DNA from: JBFLXN01 sp040755715 [NCBI: Candidatus Edwardsbacteria bacterium]
GTDB taxonomy: Bacteria > Edwardsbacteria > AC1 > JBFLXN01
Assembly: GCA_040755715.1 (NCBI GenBank)
Contig: JBFLXN010000132.1
Span: forward strand, 1 to 7,718
Length of the DNA stretch: 7,718 nt
Direction: 5' to 3'
Made by a program: the position numbers and the translations under genes. Shown piece by piece: positions 5,759 to 7,718 of the stretch (within the stretch, counting starts at the first letter, position 1; each line of letters starts with the position of its first letter). The notes below the pieces were generated by a model that was not told the origin of the DNA, ran no database searches, and saw only the letters and a program-made list of their open reading frames with translations.

Positions 5759-5780
5759 ATATTTGATTTTTGATAAATTG

Positions 5781-5924
5781 CTATCCAAGGACTCCCAAAG
5801 AATCTTCTCTCTTGGGAAATAACTTCTTGAAGGTCTCCGTAAAATCAAGGATAGTAAAAGAACTCTCAGGTAGTTTCTTGATAGTTTCCATAATTTTTCT
5901 TTTTTTAAGGATTGTTTTTTTCAT
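5781..5924 (-). CDS. 47-residue protein, N-terminal piece of a DNA-binding-like family
   Basis: ATG 5924 overlaps the DUF3795 stop as ATGA, and the frame runs to TAG 5781-5783. The product begins with a basic stretch (MKKTILKKRKIMETIKKLPE) and continues SSFTILDFTETFKKLFPKRE. The FTILDF-x(3)-F-x(2)-LFP pattern resembles the start of winged-helix-like proteins in which this segment is followed by a longer domain. Here the frame stops seven residues later, so the gene may be a 3'-truncated relic. A second ATG at codon 12 would begin closer to the homologous part. The tight coupling to DUF3795 supports expression. Function is not assigned. Confidence 0.5.
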   Translation of the reverse strand: MKKTILKKRKIMETIKKLPESSFTILDFTETFKKLFPKREDSLGVLG

Positions 5925-6271
5925 TTCTTTCTCATTCCTTTAAGGCTACCTAAGGCTTCTCCATATTTTTTACTTCCTTCAGCCCATTCATTAAGTTTCT
6001 TACACGAAAAATTTTTGCATTCATAGCAAAAATTTAATCCCTTTTTATCAACACAGCATTCAAGTATCCAGCAGTCTGGGGACCAATGTTTTGTCCTATC
6101 GCCTTTACACCCAGAGCAGCGGACATCTTCAATTTTTATTTTTATGTTCCTCTTTTTCTTAAACCAATTCGCAATTTGCTGTGCGATCTTGGGATTGTTT
6201 GAAGCTTGGAAAATGTCACATCCATTACAAATCAATCCACAGGCTCCGATTATTTGGTTCTGTCTTGATAT
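5921..6271 (-). CDS. Cysteine-rich DUF3795 protein, apparent ATA start
   Basis: The family signature near the N-terminus is intact (GACGLICNGCDIF), followed by CSGCKGDRTKHW, DCWILECC and FCYECKNFSCKKL. The clustered cysteines are likely metal ligands; the family has no firm biochemical role. The nearest canonical start (TTG 6235) falls inside the signature and would cut off its ACG part, so the protein must begin earlier. The frame upstream opens after TAA 6290-6292 and contains no ATG, GTG or TTG before the signature. AAGGAGG (6283-6277) is followed after five nt by ATA 6271, which would give a 116-residue protein beginning SRQNQIIGACG after the initiator. This start lies inside the 3' end of the ferredoxin gene, a 22-bp overlap. 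ATA may be a genuine rare start or a mutated ATG. The 3' end overlaps the next ORF. Confidence 0.8.
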   Translation of the reverse strand: MSRQNQIIGACGLICNGCDIFQASNNPKIAQQIANWFKKKRNIKIKIEDVRCSGCKGDRTKHWSPDCWILECCVDKKGLNFCYECKNFSCKKLNEWAEGSKKYGEALGSLKGMRKK

Positions 6272-6549
6272 GCCTGCCTCCTTGTATTTTTAAAATGATT
6301 CTCTTTTGCTAAGGCTTCCTCTTTGAGAGTCACAAAGATAGCAAACTCCGGGCAGAGCATTTCACACAACCGGCAGTATGTGCAAGCCTCAGGAGTTTTT
6401 ACATAAGGAAAATGATAGCCTTTGAGATTAAATTCCTCGGAAAATTCTAATACATCTTTCGGGCAAAACTCCACACAGAAACCACATCCCTTACAACGCT
6501 CTTTGAAGATGTGAATCTCGCCGTGCGGTCTCTTTGTCTTTGATTCCAT
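6250..6549 (-). CDS. korD: 2x[4Fe-4S] ferredoxin, delta-type subunit of the oxidoreductase
   Basis: This 99-residue protein carries two complete CxxCxxCxxxCP motifs: C19, C22, C25, C29 (CKGCGFCVEFCP) and C56, C59, C62, C66 (CTYCRLCEMLCP). The sequence between them (VLEFSEEFNLKGYHFPYV) is typical of the ferredoxin-like subunit of Kor/Vor enzymes rather than of a free ferredoxin. It passes electrons from the beta-subunit cluster to soluble ferredoxin. ATG 6549 has GGGAGG eight nt upstream; a GTG at 6576 would add nine residues that overlap that site, so it is rejected. It precedes DUF3795, the small ORF and then korA in one direction, which is the usual D-A-B order with insertions. The symbol depends on the uncertain substrate class. 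Confidence 0.88.
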   Translation of the reverse strand: MESKTKRPHGEIHIFKERCKGCGFCVEFCPKDVLEFSEEFNLKGYHFPYVKTPEACTYCRLCEMLCPEFAIFVTLKEEALAKENHFKNTRRQAYQDRTK

Positions 6550-6638
6550 TGTCTTAACCTCCCTCTGAAAGTGCACAGTAAATCACTATTGGTTAACAGT
6601 TCGAGCGTATCTAACAGCCCAGAATAAAAGTTCATAAT

Positions 6639-7067
6639 TTATTTTTCCAACTTCCTCCTAATCCTCGTAGCAATCCTATTCAATTCCTCTCTGTTTGATT
6701 TCAAAAGATTATTTGGACCAAATTTTAATTCAAATCCATCTCTTTTAAAACGGGGAATTATATGAAGATGAAAATGGAAAACCTCTTGAAAAGCAGCTTC
6801 TCCATCGGCTACGAATAAGTTTATTCCATCACATCTTACACCTGATTTTCTAACCGCTTCCGCAATACGCATCGTAATCCTGAAAAGATGTGTCCCCATC
6901 TCTTCATCTAATTCTGAGATATACGCCGTATGGATTTTGGGAATCACTAATACATGTCCTGGATTGACAGGCCTGATATCCATGAATGCCATTACTTTCT
7001 CGTCTGAGTAAAGTACGCTTGCGGGTTCTGTATCATTTACAATTCTACAAAATACACAATCTGGCAT
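6639..7067 (-). CDS. HIT-family nucleotide hydrolase
   Basis: This 142-residue histidine-triad protein should hydrolyse nucleotide conjugates such as AMP-amino or dinucleoside polyphosphate compounds in the cytoplasm. The triad HFHLHII is at 98-104 (H98, H100, H102), preceded by QEVF and followed by PR, as in the HinT/Fhit-like branch. DIRPVNPGHVLVIPK (30-44) is the conserved nucleotide-binding region, and C4/C7 form the N-terminal zinc half-site seen in many bacterial members. ATG 7067 has GAGG four nt upstream. It lies 16 nt behind the PFK remnant and 89 nt before the ferredoxin start. Substrate is not predictable from sequence alone. Confidence 0.93.
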   Translation of the reverse strand: MPDCVFCRIVNDTEPASVLYSDEKVMAFMDIRPVNPGHVLVIPKIHTAYISELDEEMGTHLFRITMRIAEAVRKSGVRCDGINLFVADGEAAFQEVFHFHLHIIPRFKRDGFELKFGPNNLLKSNREELNRIATRIRRKLEK

Positions 7068-7083
7068 AGATCCTCTTTAGCAG

Positions 7084-7575
7084 TCACCCCAAAAAGACTT
7101 CGGCAAAGCTGTAAATTTCTAGGTCCACCGTCTTTAATTTGCCAACGGTTTCATCTAAATTTAAGGCGATAATGCGATTCCCTTGAATCGCTACCATCTT
7201 GCCAAATTCACTCTTCTTAACGAGGTCTACGGCTGTGAGGCCAAAACGAGTTGCTAAAATCCGGTCAAAAGCGGTAGGTGTCCCACAGCGTTGCAAATAA
7301 GAAAGACTAGTGACTCTTGTTTCAAAGCCGGTTCTCTTTTCAATCTCTTTCGCTAGGACGCTTCCGATACCACCCAGTCTCATATGTCCAAAGGCATCTG
7401 GCTTGGAATCTTGAACAATCAGCCCATCTTCTTCTTCATATCCTTTAGCAAATTTAGCTCCTTCGGCCACGACCACTACACTAAAATGTTTCCCTCTGCC
7501 GTGTCGGCGCGTAATCACATTACAGACTTCATCAATCTCAAATGGCTTTTCCGGAATCAAGATTACATCTTTTTT
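7084..7575 (-). pseudogene. 6-phosphofructokinase, C-terminal half only
   Basis: The frame ends at 7084 and encodes about the last 160 residues of a 6-phosphofructokinase: DVILIPEKPFEIDEVC, VVVVAEGA, then YLQRCGTPTAFDRILATRFG and the family's usual end. Full enzymes are about 320-360 residues; the nucleotide-binding half with the GGDTPG-type motif is gone. Homology begins abruptly at DVILIPE (about 7569), only two codons after an in-frame TAG at 7576-7578, and no PFK-like sequence lies further upstream in any frame. The only start candidate is TTG 7560, without a ribosome site. The normally conserved QRGG is QRCG and the preceding glycine (LGYLQR) is serine, consistent with relaxed selection. 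It is probably a relic. An assembly join at about 7570 is the alternative. Confidence 0.75.
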
Positions 7576-7578
7576 CTA

Positions 7579-7718
7579 ATATTTTCTTGAATTTTGGGGC
7601 TTCACCGATTTCGGTGCAAATTCTGAGTTATTTTTGGTCATTTAGAAATATAGAATTGGTCGTAATGGTCTCTTGACGAAGGTTTGATTAATTATGGTAG
7701 GCTTCCTCAGAGACCTGG
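7579..7718. other. Non-coding right edge with a short palindrome
   Basis: This stretch lies upstream of the PFK relic. It holds caccga (7603-7608) and tcggtg (7611-7616), a perfect 6-bp hairpin with a 2-nt loop, inside a 21-codon minus-strand frame starting at ATG near 7641. A second minus-strand frame (ending FVKRPLRPILYF) is open from the window edge for about 23 codons. Neither resembles a family I know. No tRNA, promoter or ribosome site is evident. Confidence 0.4.

Noticed and set aside
6447-6635. 62-codon minus-strand frame starting MNFYSGLLDTLELL between the HIT and ferredoxin genes
   Set aside because: Its second half is the ferredoxin gene read in another frame and becomes Arg/Ser-rich; there is no good ribosome site, so it is a shadow.
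1-7718. CRISPR array, transposase, integrase, tRNA or rRNA
   Set aside because: No regularly spaced repeats, no transposase or integrase motifs and no tRNA-like folds were seen on either strand.

Overview
The window looks like chromosome of an uncultivated, strictly anaerobic, moderately AT-rich bacterium. The evidence is a ferredoxin-dependent 2-oxoacid oxidoreductase, clear Shine-Dalgarno sites, one sigma70-type promoter, an MNT/HEPN nucleotidyltransferase pair, and GC-rich palindromic repeats scattered through AT-rich DNA. I cannot fix the phylum. A candidate-phylum bacterium is an inference from repeat style and gene content.

Every supported gene is on the minus strand, so the window is read from right to left. 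Right end (7718 to about 6640): a 5'-truncated 6-phosphofructokinase remnant, then an intact HIT-family hydrolase. Middle right (6549 to 5781): an 8-Fe ferredoxin (delta-type subunit of the oxidoreductase), a cysteine-rich DUF3795 protein that seems to start at ATA inside the ferredoxin gene, and a 47-codon ORF joined to it by an ATGA overlap. Centre (5629 to 2648): intact korA-type alpha and korB-type beta genes, separated by a decaying MNT-HEPN pair. The MNT gene has one frameshift. The HEPN gene has a frameshift and seems to lack a central segment. Left (2642 to 173): the C-terminal remnant of a DUF2085 membrane protein, a membrane-anchored polysaccharide deacetylase, and, behind its own promoter, a membrane sensor-like protein with a cytoplasmic coiled coil built from five 14-residue repeats.

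The ferredoxin, alpha and beta subunits should form a CoA-dependent 2-oxoacid:ferredoxin oxidoreductase that oxidises 2-oxoglutarate or a branched-chain 2-oxoacid to the acyl-CoA and reduces ferredoxin. The separate gamma subunit such an enzyme needs is not in the window. The deacetylase and the coiled-coil protein belong to the envelope.

Two patterns stand out. First, decayed or truncated genes (PFK, MNT, HEPN, DUF2085, perhaps the 47-codon ORF) are interleaved with intact ones. Second, short GC-rich palindromes sit in most of the junctions, and one lies in frame inside the deacetylase, where it seems to have added about 15 residues without breaking the gene. I found no RNA genes, CRISPR array, transposase, integrase or origin. 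I did not find a clearly new multi-gene system; the in-frame palindromic element is the best candidate for something unusual.
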